64,000 nucleotides of DNA from positions 31,471,288 through 31,535,287 of the forward strand of contig NC_079519.1 of the NCBI RefSeq assembly GCF_000801105.2. Direction: 5' to 3'. The notes below the pieces were generated by a model. It made no database searches and had not been told where the DNA came from. It saw only the letters and a list, made by a program, of their open reading frames with translations. The stretch comes from Raphanus sativus (taxonomy: Eukaryota; Streptophyta; Magnoliopsida; Brassicales; Brassicaceae). Below are positions 48,570 to 61,489 of this stretch, piece after piece; position 1 is the first letter of the stretch, and the number at the start of each line of letters is the position of its first letter. The translations under genes and the position numbers were made by a program.

Positions 48570-49650
48570 GGCGTAGGGTTTAAGGGAGCTTCCACTTTAG
48601 AGAAGTAATGAACTTCATATGCTCTGTCTTTTTCTTTTTTTTTCTTTTTTTTTGCTAAAATATTTTCTATTAAAGTCTGTCTTTTTCTTTTACCTCGAGG
48701 TTCTGTTTTTTTTAAGCTGAATAATCAATTACTGTCATTAACTTTTTCTTTAAAATCTGTCAGCTGAGACAACTGTCTAATGACGCAATAGTCCATAGAT
48801 TAAACTAACCGTTGTTAGTTTTAGCTCTTTGGAAAATAATGTATTTATATATGTTTTAGAAATCATGTTTTAGCATTTTTTTTATTCATAAGAAAAATGT
48901 TAGTGTATAAAATGACAGTAATAGTTTTATTACCTTAATGTAATTTGCTGAGTGAACAAAAGTTTTAGAATACAATACAAAAATCGGAAATTGAAATACT
49001 CAAAAAAATTTACAAGATTAAGATAGAAAAAGAGCATGTGGTTTTGCATAGTTTTCCTCAAATGAGTCAGGATTGTGAGTTGGTTTGTTTTCGAGACTTG
49101 AGCCGAGCGTTTAAGATTCTTCCTCGTTTGAAGTAAACCGCGTCTATTACTGTGTGAATATACTAATGTCCAGGTTTTGAATATTAATGGATTTTAAATC
49201 AAAGTATTACTTTAGTTCAGTCTGAAGATTTTTTAAGAAGATATAGTTGCATTTTTTTGTACTGTAATATGTTGTATTTATGGACCAGGATGGCTTTTAC
49301 CATGTGAAATCAGGATATTGGGCTTCAATGAACAATAGCATCACTGGCTCAATCTGTCTCTCTGAATGTTCAGAACCAAGTTTAAGCCCGTTTCATTCTA
49401 AATAGCATTAAAATTTTAAGCACATCTTCCAAATAATAAGAGAAATGTGAAATGGCTTAGGGGCAAAAACTTATCTTTGCATATGATTTATCTTTTATGT
49501 TTAAGCTGCAACTCTTACTTGGACAATGTCATGCTCATACAATTTTGGTCAGAAGGAATCGGTTTTGAGAATATTGATTGAACTTCAAGCAAGTAAACCT
49601 TCAAAAGTAAACAAGAAGACGGAATACTCTTTCCTGAGCAAAATGCCACA
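48570..49650. other. Intergenic, RGI1 upstream region
   Basis: No coding region supported. Confidence 0.5.
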
Positions 49651-52052
49651 TCTATATTATTAAAGTTGTAGTACAAAATGGAGATGTTTGGATACAAGGA
49701 TAAGATTCTTAATGAAATGTGTTTGGAAGCAAATATAACTTTCACTTAAGTTATTAATCAAAAAATCATGGCCCATTAAACTGCAAAACAATATGTTTAA
49801 ACTATCCTTAATTATATGTCAAAAAATTGTGGCCGTCAAGTATAACTATATCTTTCACCTTCAAATATAACCACACCTCACCGTGTTTAAAAAAAACATG
49901 GGTACGGTTACAATACGATTAATATATTTTAATTTCACTAATATATGAATGAAATTGTTTCTACCTTAACATTTTATTCGTGGCCGATCAGGATGTATCT
50001 ATATTATTAAAACTGAAGTACATTTTAGATTTGTTTGGAAACAAGAATATCACTATACTTCTATATTGTTTGTAAACATATATAGCATTTTAAAAAAAGA
50101 TTAAAAAATTTATATTATTAAAACTGAAGTACATCTAACTTATTAAAACTCAAGTACAAAATCGAAGTGTTTGGAGATTTGAATATGACAATTAAAAAAT
50201 TTTGGAGTGTTTGGAAACATGGATTGTAGTCTTTAAAAAAAAAAATAATTTTGTTTCGAAACAAAGATAGTAATATTAAGCAAAAAACTAATGGACTTGT
50301 GTTATTAAGCCCATTATAAAAAATATTGTCAATATATATAAGAAAAATACAATTCAAAACCTAATTTGAAATACCAACTCAAATTATGGTTTTTTATATC
50401 TATCTTATTAAAACTCAAGTACAAAATCGAAGTGTTTGGAGATTTGAATATGACTATTAAAAAAATTTGGAGTGTTTGGAAACATGGATTGTAGTCTTTT
50501 AAAGAAAAATTAATTTTGTTTGGAAACAAGGATAGTAATATTAAGCAAAAAAAGTAATGGACTTGTGTTATTAAACCCATTAAAAAAAATATTGGCAATA
50601 TATATAAGAAAAATACAATTCAAAACCCAATTTGAAATATCAACTCAAATTATGGTTTTTTATATATATCTTATTAAAACTCAAGTACAAAATCGAAGTG
50701 TTTGGAGATTTGAATATAACTATTAAAAAAATTTGGAGTGTTTGGAAACACGGATTGTAGTCTTTTAAAAGAAAAATTATTTTTTTTTGAAAACAAGGAT
50801 AGTAATATTAAGCAAAAAAAGTAATAGACTTATGTTATTAAGCCCATTATAAAAAAAAATATTGGCAATATATATAATAAAAATACAATTCAAAACCCAA
50901 TTTGAAATACCAACTCAAATTATGGTTTTTTATATTTCATATTAAGTTTTAAAAATATAATATGTGTAATTATTTATATGATGATACATATAAAATACTA
51001 TTAATTATATGATTACTTATATGATGGTACATATAAAATACGATTAATTATATGATGATAATATACAATATATAATAATGACTAAGGATGGGTTTTCGGG
51101 TACCCATACTGGTTTGGTTCTGATCGGTTTGTGTTTCGAGTTTTCGGGGTCAAAGATTTCAGCCCTATTAGGATTTTCTAAATTTTGGTTTGAGTTCGAT
51201 TTGGATCTTTGCAGGTTTGGTTCGAGTTTGGATAACCCATTTAAATTATTTTTAAATAAGATAGATATATTTTAAATTTCTCAAAATCTATAAATAAAAT
51301 AATATATTACCTATAAATTTGAATAACATATGTAAGAATACTAAGCTTAACATATTAATTGGCTTGATTTAAAATTTTGGATACGGAATAAATAATTATT
51401 TGAAGTATTTTTGGTGATTTGAGTATACTTTAACTATTTCAGATATTTACTTTGACTATCTATATATATTTTCATGTATTTAAACCAATTTAAGAGTATC
51501 ATTCTTGATTTTTTATATACGCTAAATCTAAAAATAATTAATATATTTAAGTATATAAATCTATTTTAGATAAATTAGGATATCCGAATACTTCGATTCG
51601 GATCAGATTCGGTTCTCTAAATAACAAAACGTTGAAAATTTTGAATATTAAATCAATTTATGTTCGGGTTTGGTATTATATGTTCGGATCAATATCGATC
51701 ATGTTTCTCAGATTCATTTTGTCAAACTCTAATAATTACATGAAAAACAAATATTAATATATTTTTCAAAAAACAAATATTAATATATTTTTCAAAATAT
51801 ACATCTGCGCAAGCGCGCGGATCAAAGTCTATAATCATTTATTTTAACAACAAGCCAAATAAATATGTTGATTGGAGAGGAAATAAAACAAATTGAGAGA
51901 AACACATAGTTTACCAAAGACACTATATGTGTCAAATTTATTATAAAGAAAGTTTTACTAAGATAAATACATTTAATAATTACAAACAAATAATATATTT
52001 CATATTAGTGAAAAATAATACCCGCGCTTTCGAAGCACGGGTCAAAATCTAG
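49651..52052 (+). mobile_element. Nest of Helitrons with several 5' starts and two 3' ends
   Basis: Helitron-like 5' starts preceded by A occur at 49651 (TCTATATTATTAAAGTTGTA), 49998 (TCTATATTATTAAAACTGAA) and 50399 (TCTATCTTATTAAAACTCAA), with decayed copies near 50110 and 50665. Two 3' ends follow: hairpin CTGCGCAAGCGCGCGG with terminal CTAT at 51832 (decayed), and CCCGCGCTTTCGAAGCACGGG with CTAG at 52049-52052, then T. The segment 51090-51720 has the GGTTCGG-rich sequence common in Brassicaceae repeats. No helicase is encoded. Confidence 0.75.
50139..50938. repeat. Three tandem copies of a ~266-bp unit
   Basis: Units begin at 50139, 50404 and 50670 with CTTATTAAAACTCAAGTACA and end with CCAACTCAAATTATGG. 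Copies differ at few positions. Each unit starts with the Helitron 5'-end motif, so the array is a multiplied 5' end. Confidence 0.92.
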
Positions 52053-52235
52053 TTGTTATTTATTTGCGTTAACAATAATTATATGTGAATCTTTTATAGT
52101 GAGCATTGTCATGCACACATAATTAACTGATCATTTAAGTTATACGTAAAATTATAGATGGGGTTATTCGTAGAAAAGTATATTAAATTTTAAAATATAG
52201 TTTTATATCGTAGATTGTTGTAGAAATCATTGTGT

Positions 52236-52571
52236 TCAACAATTGTAAACACAATTACAGGTATATTTATCAGAGCCTGCTGGCTTTTCAATGCAAGTTC
52301 CGAACCCTTTTAACGTGTTTAAACACACTTCCCTACAATTTGCTAACAAACATTGTGTTCCTGGCATAAGTTCTTTTGCGCATCTCTTTTGAGCCTCGGT
52401 TTTAGGAACGACCAGTAACACTGCAGCCAAATCGTAAATAAATTTATACAATTTATATACAACTGTTTTTATATCAACACCGAATACAGATGATTATATA
52501 ATAAACAAATACAAATTATCTGAAAATAGAACCATCAGAACCACAAAACAAGAAACAAATTGTTTAGACAT
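52236..52571 (-). CDS. LCR-type cysteine-rich secreted peptide (LCR12-like), possibly impaired
   Basis: Exon 1 (52520-52571) encodes a signal peptide start, MSKQFVSCFVVLMVLFS. Exon 2 (52236-52420) encodes VPKTEAQKRC and the mature peptide with eight cysteines ending TCNCVYNC, the spacing of the low-molecular-weight cysteine-rich (LCR) family. Together they give 78 residues. These peptides derive from the plant defensin fold and many act in pollen-pistil or defence settings. The oddity is the donor: where the family frame requires GT after TTTTCAG, the sequence is AT (CAG|ATAATT). Splicing may fail, or a cryptic GT 8 bp on may be used, which breaks the frame. Position between RGI1 and PLL20 matches AT5G48905 as I recall. 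Confidence 0.6.
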
Positions 52572-54144
52572 GATGAGAGTGTTTATAAGTTTTTAGTCTT
52601 TCTTATGATGTATGTATGTATGATCTGTTTTTCTTCCGTCAAATAATCTGTCTTATATACTACCTCAGAATCAAACAATACCGTGGTAGTAAAAATGTAT
52701 TAATAATTGTCATTTGTATTAATACTGTGTATTCTTACTTGACATCAAATAAAACGTCAAGACATTTAAAACTTACTTAGTCCGTTTTTAATAAATGATA
52801 TCTTATTTGACGTTTCAGAATTGTGAGCATATTGATTAACTATCTAATAACCATAATTTAATCAATAGAAAAACAAACTACGGAATATAAAAGACTACAT
52901 AACATAAAATCAATAAATTTTACACTAAAATTTGAAAACTACATATAATTTAAAGCAAAAAATATCTCGAGAACGTTATCTATTAAAAACAGAGTGAGTA
53001 AGTTTTAAATACCTTGACCATTACAATTCTGAATATTATTTGTTGACTAAAATATTCATTTCCATGTTTCGTTATTGACCATGATAAATGCGTTTTTTGG
53101 TCATAAGTCAATAACTCTAATTACTACACTTTCCTTAGACACAGCTAGAACTGATGCAAATCCTTGAAAATATTTGCGCAATGGGTTAAGTGTGTTCAAG
53201 CCCAATTCTTCGCTCGTGTTCTGAGCTGACTGAGAGTGGTCTTCTTTGAGACACTTGTTGAGCTGCAGGCTTTGCTAACAAAATTCGAAATGAACAGATT
53301 TATGTATTTTCTTGCCAGATTTATCGAACCTGAATACCAAGATATTCGAACGGTCTAAAAATTACATTGCTGAAAAACAAATTAAATTAGTTAAGGTAGT
53401 GTGACATGTTGGGAAAATCGTTTGGTAAAATAAATATTTTAATAGCAAGCCATTGGCCAAACCTATCTAATCAACGACATAACATGACATTGACAATGAT
53501 ATCAAGGCCCTTTCTTTAATTCACTCTCATGTGCTTCTTGTCTCCTCTCACGTGGTTTCACCACCTTCACATCCGCTCTTATTGCCATCGAGACGATACC
53601 CTACACCTATCAATCATTGTTAGGGATGTTTTCGTCAACCAAATGAGGCTAGTCTGCTTCACCCGTTTTTTAATTCCGGTTTGTGATCTCTATCGTCTGG
53701 TCGGGCTTAGTCATGCCCAACCAACATGTACCAGACTTAGCCTAATAAAGGCTACTAGCTAAGCTTAGCTCTAATAATAAAATGCCAGACCTTGTCCAGC
53801 CGATGAGGACGTCACTAACATTATTCATTACAATATATAAATGTCGCAACATTCCACAAATAACTGCTATGTCTTGTTAAGTACTTGTAAGGCCAATGAA
53901 CTGGTGAACTTCAAGTTTATGGTGTCATAGATAAAGATGATATAGTAAAGGAAGAGTTCCAAATTTGCTTGCCTTTTATAGATACATAAATCAAATACAA
54001 GAGGGTGGTACAACAAGAATATAAGCATACAACTTTTATAATACAGTTGAGGCAGCTTTTTTTAAATCAAGCCTCAGACATTTCAATAGTGCTATTGCCA
54101 TGTATAAATGCAAAGAACCCCAAAATAAGATTAATTAGTAAGTA
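52572..54144. other. Intergenic, no gene seen
   Basis: No coding region supported. 53530-53760 has an open frame with no family features. It lies on the 3' side of PLL20. Confidence 0.5.
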
Positions 54145-57100
54145 TTAACACCGCCGACCACCTCTGCAATTAAGAGCACCGGCATTGGAGGTGATGACGC
54201 CAACAAGGGATGATGATTTGGCTGCTAAACTTGAAGCTCTAGCGTAGCTGGCTCCAAGTCCTGATCCAGAACGTGTGAAGAAAGCACCGTTTAGGAAAAG
54301 GTCTCCTTCTGATCTCCAGTTCCAGTGCTTCCATTGCCACTCCCCTGCATAGTCTCTCTTTGTCACCTGCCCACATAAAATAGATCCTATCAGCAAAACC
54401 GTATACGAAACCACAATGATAACTTGTGTTTCTGATTGGAAGCAAAGCCATTTCCATATTACTAGACTGGTTCTATCTGGCTACCCATCATCATTTTTAA
54501 GACATTAATAAAGATTGGTCCTTTAAGTGGAGCTGATCTTTTAAGAGTGCAAAGTCTGTAAGCTTTTGATGATTAAGCAAGCACCTCTTTAGCAAACCGG
54601 TTTGTTGGAGCAAGATATCTATTCCCCTGGCTGTTGATGGTGGGACTCGCACTGCCACCGATTGCATACATTTCCCAGTGCGTGTAGTCATTGTTAACTA
54701 CATGGAAATATCCATGTCTACACCTGGAATCGAAAAAAAAGGTTCATACTTTAACCTTCCGAATCTAACAAGCTACCCAATGAGACGAATCTAGCTGAGA
54801 GGTAAGATCCTAAAACCTATCAAAGTATGTACCTTGGCATCCTCTGGATAAGACCCTCACCAAAATGGTTGTAAGCAATAGTAACTTGCATCACTTTGTC
54901 CCTTGTGTATGTATCACTATGCCCCAATAACATAACCTGTCAACCAAGTTCCTTTGTCATCACTACCATAGCCCTAAATTAGGTTATCCAAAACCCAAAC
55001 AATCAAAAAAAAAACTGAAACTTTTTATCTGAATCCAAAAAAAAACTAGAAACTAGAACCAATTGCGTATATGAATATCCATAATACGATTTATATATAC
55101 CTAAATATATTAGTTATAATTAATTTTAAAATAATATATATCGTTAAAACTAAAATATTCAAAAATGAATTATCAGAATATTTCTATCTGAATTATATGA
55201 AATTATCTAAATTGAACATCTTGAACAATTTGAATTGCTTTGATATTTTTTATCTTAAAACATGAATTATCTGATATTTTGTTTGAATTATCTTAAATTA
55301 TTCAAAAATTTCAGACCAAACCGTTTTTTTTGTTGTATTACTAGAACCGTACCTCATTGTGATGAGTGAAGTAGTTGTTGGAGATAGTAATAGCCGTTGA
55401 AGACATCACCGCATCGATAAGCCCATCAGCACAACTCGAGAGCGAGTTGTGATCAATCCAAATATGACTCGACCCGAAGATCGAGATCCCGTCTCCATCA
55501 GCCATCGTCCTCCACCCGTAGTGCGACGGAGAGCTCCTCACCATCGCGTTGCCCGTCGGCTTACAGTCGTGGATGTTCACGCCGTGGATGATGATGTTCG
55601 TCACGTACTGGATCGTGACGCACGCGCCGCCGGCGATGTGGACGTTGGCGCCGCGGCCGTCGATGGTCTTGAAGCTGTTCATGATCAGCTCCTCCTTGAG
55701 GACGATGACCATGTCGCGCTTGAAGACGATCCAGAGCGGCTCGTCCTGGATCACGGCGTGGCGGAGCGTGCCGGGGTGGGGGTTGACCGGGTCGTCGTCG
55801 CCGGGATCGGAGACGACGTAGTAACGGCCGTCGCGGCCGCCGATCGCGTTGCGGCCGAAGCCGATCGAGCAGTCGGCGAGGCGTTTTCGCCGGAGTTTCC
55901 ATCTAGGGTCGCAGCGCCAGCAGTCGTCGATGGGGTTTCCGGTGGAGCAGGAGAAGTAGCCTAGTCGCCTCCGCTCTGTGCTGTTGCGGATGCTCCTGAA
56001 AACATCGAAACCGGTTTAGTCGAACCGAATTAATTGTTTGGGTAAATTAATTTGACGTGATTAACCGAGATCAAACCAATTTGAGTGGGCCATTTAATAC
56101 GTCGGTGGAGACATTATTATGCTATAATGACGAATCATATTAATTTCTAGAAGCAAAACAAAACATAATGGCTAAAATATTTGAGAAATGAAGGTGTAAC
56201 AACGTCGGCCATGGCGACGTTGTCAGACCCGCTTTTCACTACGGGATTCTCCCGCTTTCATTACGGGATTCTCCCGGGTTTGGCTAAGGAGTGAACAGTG
56301 CCCCGACGGTGACCGACTCTGACCAGATGCGCACCGGAAGGTGAAGAGACATTGGGCCTGTCCTGAAATCTGATCTTTAGAAGCCCAATGTAGTGGGTCT
56401 TATTTTCTGGTCTGGTTTTGTTTTCAGTTGCTTTTGGGTTTCATTGTTGTCATCTCATTTGGTCTATTTTAGGGGTTAAGAATCGGTTCATCTCGGGTCG
56501 TGGGATGGATTCGATTCATTGTGGTTAAAAATACACCGATGAATTAGATTGGGTAGTTTAGGATCCATTCCAGTTTCGACTCCGTGTTCCTAGGCGATAC
56601 TAGATCTCATCGGTTGTATGTTGGGTTTAAAATCTTTTGAGGTTGTAATCCTGTATTCACTTTTGGCTAATGAAAAGTTGTCGTTGAGTTAAAAAAAAAA
56701 AAACATGGCGAATCATATTAATTTCTAGAAGCAAAAGAAAACATAATGGCTAAAATATTTGAGAAATGAAGGTGTAACTAACGATCGAATATGGTTTTGA
56801 CTTTGTACTTCAAAATACCGTGGGTTATTAGCTTAATTAATTGCAATTTGCAATATCTTTTAAGATTGAGTAAAAATTGAATAAAATTTATTTTTAATAT
56901 ATTAGAGTTCTATATTTGCTTATGTTAAAGACCGTGATTATGTAATAAGTTTCACGTAACTGCTTCTGTATAGTATTGTTTTTCTTTGGACCAATTCTGT
57001 ATAGTATTGTTACAAATGGAAATAATTCAAAGAACATACACACGAGGCATATGCATCATGGGGTGGTCGCAGTTCACTATTACTAAAGGTTAGGTGTTTG

Positions 57101-58222
57101 TTGGAACATTTACACAGGCTTTTCTCCAAAACAAAAAACATTACACGTGTTCTTTTGGACCAATGTATCTAATAATTCCATAAGATTTTTCGCAAGCAAT
57201 AATATTTATTACTTATATTTTTCTTGTTTTATTTCAATGATTCAACTATACGACGTGGTGGCATTGCATTTAATGAGAAAATCTCATCCAGATCTATAAC
57301 TAAATGAGCACCATCCATGTACATCAGTACATGATGTTTGGTTTTTGCCCACCGCCAGAACTCTGAACCGACTCAGTAAAGTTCTTACAGAAAATCCATG
57401 TGAGTACTCTGCTCCACATAAATACAACTTACCAGTTTTCTGATTTTTTTCTTAATTAATTCCAATAGAAAATCAACATGAATTTATCCAACCAAACGTG
57501 TAGGTTAAGTATAGTTTATTGTTTTACTAATAAGTACATAACTGCTATTGAAGAAACAGATCCGAACCTCCTATTTAATCAGCAAACAGACTTTATAACT
57601 ACTAGTACGCTAATAAAGCTGAAACACGGCCAACTGTATATAGTTTTTTTGAAGCAACAGAAAAACTCACATGTCCACCATGGCAGCTACTTCGTCTGGA
57701 TTCTCAACTGCATGTTCATGCCATGTTTCATTAGACCTGAAACCAATTAATTCATTCATTTACAACAGAATTACGTTTACTATCTCTAACACAACATGAA
57801 ACAACTCAATTATAAAAACAATATACTAAGCCTCGCTAATTCATTAATTACTAGTATACAAATTGAATTGTTGCATTGTTAGTAATAAAACATTGGTGTT
57901 TGAGACACGGATCTGTACATGGTCGATAGAAATATCCTGAACTACAAGAATTTTGAGATTGCAAAATTAAGTTATGCAGATCAGTAACTAAAAGAAAAAG
58001 AGTTGTCTTGTTCTACCACAAAATTTTGAGTTGCTGCTGGAGATTCAATGCTACATTCTTTGAACCAGATCACATAAAACAGTTAACCCCAAACTGAGCT
58101 AAGAAAATTTCGATATAATAACAATTAATCATATGATACCTGATGGAATCGACGCCAGTGAAGAGCATTGATGATAGGAATAATGCAGAAGCGAAGAGGA
58201 CAACTACTTGGGTGATACCCAT
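54145..58222 (-). CDS. PLL20: Pectate lyase PLL20 (polysaccharide lyase family 1)
   Basis: Six exons: 58140-58222, 57671-57736, 55353-55995, 54833-54936, 54585-54723, 54145-54366. They encode 418 residues, about the 417 I recall for AT5G48900. A signal peptide ([20 protein letters not shown]) precedes the plant-specific N-terminal region ([19 protein letters not shown]). The parallel beta-helix catalytic domain follows, with [17 protein letters not shown], the Ca2+-site region [34 protein letters not shown], and the catalytic-arginine segment [14 protein letters not shown]. It cleaves de-esterified homogalacturonan in the wall by beta-elimination. Exon 3 is strikingly GC-rich at its 5' part. 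Intron 2 is 1675 bp and holds a retroelement-like insert. Confidence 0.92.
56128..56778 (+). mobile_element. Poly(A)-tailed insert in PLL20 intron 2 with ~74-bp flanking duplications
   Basis: The sequence from ATGRCGAATCATATTAATTT to GAAATGAAGGTGTAAC occurs at 56128-56201 and again at 56705-56778, with two mismatches. Between them lie ~503 bp ending in TTGGCTAATGAAAAGTTGTC and about twelve As. A 3' poly(A) with flanking duplications indicates insertion by target-primed reverse transcription, so this is probably a 5'-truncated LINE. The insert contains a short tandem repeat, TACGGGATTCTCCCG (twice). It lies antisense to PLL20. Confidence 0.65.
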
Positions 58223-58354
58223 CGTTCTTCCTCTGCTCTGTGATGTTTTTTTGTCTCTGTCTGATGCAGAGGCTATTGTCGGCCTATTGTGTTCCAAGAA
58301 GAAGGAAGGAGAAAGATGAAAAGAGTTTAAGAAAGGCTCTAGTGGGAGGAGTTG

Positions 58355-58361
58355 TTTTATA
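58355..58361 (-). promoter_or_regulatory. TATA box of PLL20
   Basis: TATAAAA on the minus strand lies ~133 nt upstream of the ATG at 58222. Confidence 0.5.
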
Positions 58362-59777
58362 GGAGAAAATGGCCGTGTCATATTCTACTAGAATAATGTT
58401 TGACCTAATAATTATTTTTTACAAAAAAGTTATACAACTTCATTAAATTGATTTTGTTATAGTTCTGTTAAGACCCATAACTCAAAATGGCCGCATAATG
58501 AAATTAATATTTTACCATAATTGTATAGTTATTTTACACAATTCATAATGTACGTGATGTGATAAGAGACAAATTATACAATCAGAAGGATAGGTTGTAC
58601 AAACTGTTAATCAAAGTGGGAATTCTAAGGTTAATTGATGTTATAATTGTAATTTTTTTACATTTTTCATACGTTGTACTTACTAAAAACAATATACGTT
58701 TCACATGATATAAAGTTTAGTATCAACCAAAATGTATACTTCTATTCTGGGAAAGATGGACAAAGTTGGGGGTACTATTTTTCATTGGGATTTGTTTTCT
58801 TTGATCAGTTAGTATTACGTTCAAGTTCAAGGTTCAACTAATAATCATAGATGAACCACTTCTCTGTTTGTAATTATATTGCCTAATCAGTAATCATATC
58901 CAAAGTTTTAATAACCAAATAACAAAACAAACCGAGCTTTTTCTACTTTCCAATTTTCATCTCCTTGCTATTTAATTTTCTCACTGGCATCCCTCTTTCT
59001 ATCACGTGCGGTAGGCCAGGTATATCATGTGCCGGGCGGCTGTTCATTCCGACACGTTCGTCTCATAAAAGTCTCCACGTTATTGTTTAACATAACACAT
59101 GTATATAGATATCTTCTCGTCAGCGGCGAATGTCCGGAAAACACGCCGGTGATTAGCTCAACGTGGCAGATTACAAACCCAATCAAACTTCGTGTATTAC
59201 CTTAAACACCCAATCATCATCGTTTGCATATATATTTTCCTACTGTATTTTATAAGAAAACAATAAGATTCGGCCACTGTTTACTATAACTGTACATATA
59301 TATACAGCTAGGCTACATAATGGTTTATAATAAAAACGGTTTCTACTAAAATGGACAAGCATACAAGCTTTTCAAAGATAGAGAATTAAGCAAAAGCTTA
59401 TTATGAGAAACTAAAACATAATTAAAATATTTAACCAAAAAAATATACTTAGATTAGAGGTGAAAATACAGAAGCAAATGATGAAGAATTCTTTTAGTTG
59501 AAAAGTCTATGACCTCCTAGTCATCTTCTGCCACGGTTTCCACAGTCTCTCACCGCCATGACAGCTACATGTTGGTGCCAAGAAAGAAAAAGTTTTAAGG
59601 ATGTAAAGAAAATTGATTTAAATAAAGGGATGATCAACGGCTAAAATATTTCTCACAATTTAGTAATGAAATAAATAGAGAAAAATAATAAAGAAGAGAA
59701 ACGAACTCAAAGCAATGATTTTATGTGTTTTCTCCTAATTAGTTTCTTTTTAATTTGTATCTATATTTTTATTATAA
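58362..59777. other. PLL20 upstream intergenic region
   Basis: No coding region supported. Confidence 0.5.
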
Positions 59778-60147
59778 CTAGATATTTCGTCCGTGAGACA
59801 TTAACATAAAAGTTTTATAAATAGTTATAAATAAATGTTATTAATTAATTCAAAGACCACTATAACAAATTATTTTTCATGAGTTCAAAATATTTAATAA
59901 CAAATTAAACAATATTTTATATATAAAAAAATTGCACAACATAAATACTTTTTATCATGTAAGATAACTTTAAAATGCTAATGTGCTTAAAATATTTTGT
60001 AATAATGAAAATTATTAAATCAATAAATTCATTTTAATTTATGGTTAATTATATATTAATAAATCTAATTATAATTCAAAATAATTTTAACTATTCTATT
60101 TTTAACGTGATAATTCAGAAAAGTCATTGTCTAAATAATAGTATAAA
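59778..60147 (-). mobile_element. Short Helitron remnant
   Basis: Minus-strand 3' end: GTCTCACGGAC then ATCTAG, with CTAG at 59781-59778 followed by T. The 5' side reads TTTATACTATTATTTAGACA at 60147, matching the start of the 30659-31552 element except that the initial TC is TT. Length is 370 bp. Confidence 0.6.
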
Positions 60148-60843
60148 TAAATATAAACTCAGAAGCATAATACTATCTACTGTTTTCTTGGGGGACAAAC
60201 AGTATCTACTATTATATATCTAATAACTTTCATGTATAATTTTAAAGAAAATAATTTAAATAAACAAAATCCAATAATATTTATTTTTCAGAACTAGACA
60301 CACAATTCAGTCGGTTCATTATTTTCCACATGTTGGGCAATGGACAGTGATTAGGCTTCCAGACTGACAAACATTAATTAAGTAAAATAATTTTTGCAAT
60401 ATGCATAGGTGTTCTGTGATATTATGAAAACAATAATGAGTTCGGCCAACAACAGATAAATGTCATGTGTGAGTGTTCTTTTCCATTTTTTTTTTGTAAC
60501 ATCATATTCTTGATTCTCCTTTCTTCATTCAGTAGCATTTACTGGATAAAATTATTATCGTCTAAAAGGAAAAAAGGAAACCCCAGCAAAAACAACGAAG
60601 TCTAGTATCCACATGAGGATGGTTTTTTTATTATCTTTTGGCAGCTTGAAAGTATTATCTTCTACATAGTGCAGATTAGCTTATCGGGGCATTATAACCA
60701 TAACAAAAGCATCAGGATACTATAAATCTTCGGATTATGTCCACGATAGGACGATCCTCATGCATGAAAGAGACATATACGTAGAAGATTCACGTGTGGG
60801 AACATCGGATCTTTTCCCACTGATGTAACAACAAACCCTAAGA
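60148..60843. other. Intergenic, 3' of LATE
   Basis: No coding region supported. The part nearest 60843 is the LATE 3' UTR. Confidence 0.5.
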
Positions 60844-61371
60844 TTACAAATGGAGGGAGAGATCAAGACACTGGTTTTGACCGTTCTCACTATTCACCAC
60901 GTTACCGTTATGATCCAAAATTTGAACACATTTTTGACCAAGATACCCTTCTTTGCTATCTCTACCTTGGTGGGATGACGCCAACACGACATGAGCACCG
61001 TTGGATTTGAAGATTGGAAGGTCTGTATGAGAAGCTGGAAAGCATGCAACGGACGTAGAAGAAGGGTAGCTTAAGATTGTCAAGGGGTGCGGAGATGGGG
61101 AGGATAAAAAGACAGGTAACGTGTGAAGCAAGTCATTGTTGTTGATAAAATCGTAAGCTCTTTTGGCTCTTCTAGCAGCGGTTCTCTCCTTCTTGTGAGC
61201 ATTCTGGTGGCCTCCTAGGGCTTGAGAACTATGGAACTTTCTATAGCAGAAGAGGCATGGAAACAGTAGTCTAGATGAAGATGTGTCTTCGTCTGTCTTG
61301 TTGGCTTCTTGGGATGGCATGATCTCTTCTTCCTCCTCCTCTTCTACTTGATGCTGATGATCTTCTTCCAT
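60844..61371 (-). CDS. LATE: Single C2H2 zinc-finger repressor LATE FLOWERING
   Basis: The protein (175 residues, single exon) starts [20 protein letters not shown]. It has one plant C2H2 finger, [27 protein letters not shown], with the plant-specific QALGGH helix. It ends QCLDLSLHL, an EAR-type (LxLxL) repression motif. The frame is open upstream to 61593, but that part looks like leader rather than protein, and a TATA box at 61482-61489 lies inside it, so the ATG at 61371 is chosen. In Arabidopsis, LATE delays flowering by repressing FT regulators in leaf vasculature and floral identity genes at the apex. The gene sits next to PLL20 as in Arabidopsis (AT5G48890, from memory). Confidence 0.85.
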   Translation of the reverse strand: MEEDHQHQVEEEEEEEIMPSQEANKTDEDTSSSRLLFPCLFCYRKFHSSQALGGHQNAHKKERTAARRAKRAYDFINNNDLLHTLPVFLSSPSPHPLTILSYPSSTSVACFPASHTDLPIFKSNGAHVVLASSHQGRDSKEGYLGQKCVQILDHNGNVVNSENGQNQCLDLSLHL

Positions 61372-61481
61372 TCTATGTTTTCTATACACACCAAAAGAGA
61401 GTAAACATAAGATTAGCTTCCAATAAGTGCACAAAACAACTTGGAGAGCCAATATGACTAACTGAGAAGTGTATATATGAC

Positions 61482-61489
61482 TATTTATA
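61482..61489 (-). promoter_or_regulatory. TATA box of LATE
   Basis: TATAAATA on the minus strand lies 111 nt upstream of the chosen ATG. Confidence 0.5.

Noticed and set aside
50139..50938. Regular repeats considered as a CRISPR array
   Set aside because: The units are ~266 bp, contiguous, with no short repeats or unique spacers, and the genome is a plant.
55449..55964. 171-codon frame and others opposite or out of frame in PLL20 exon 3
   Set aside because: Low-complexity Asp/Val/Arg translation caused by the GC-rich third positions of the real exon.
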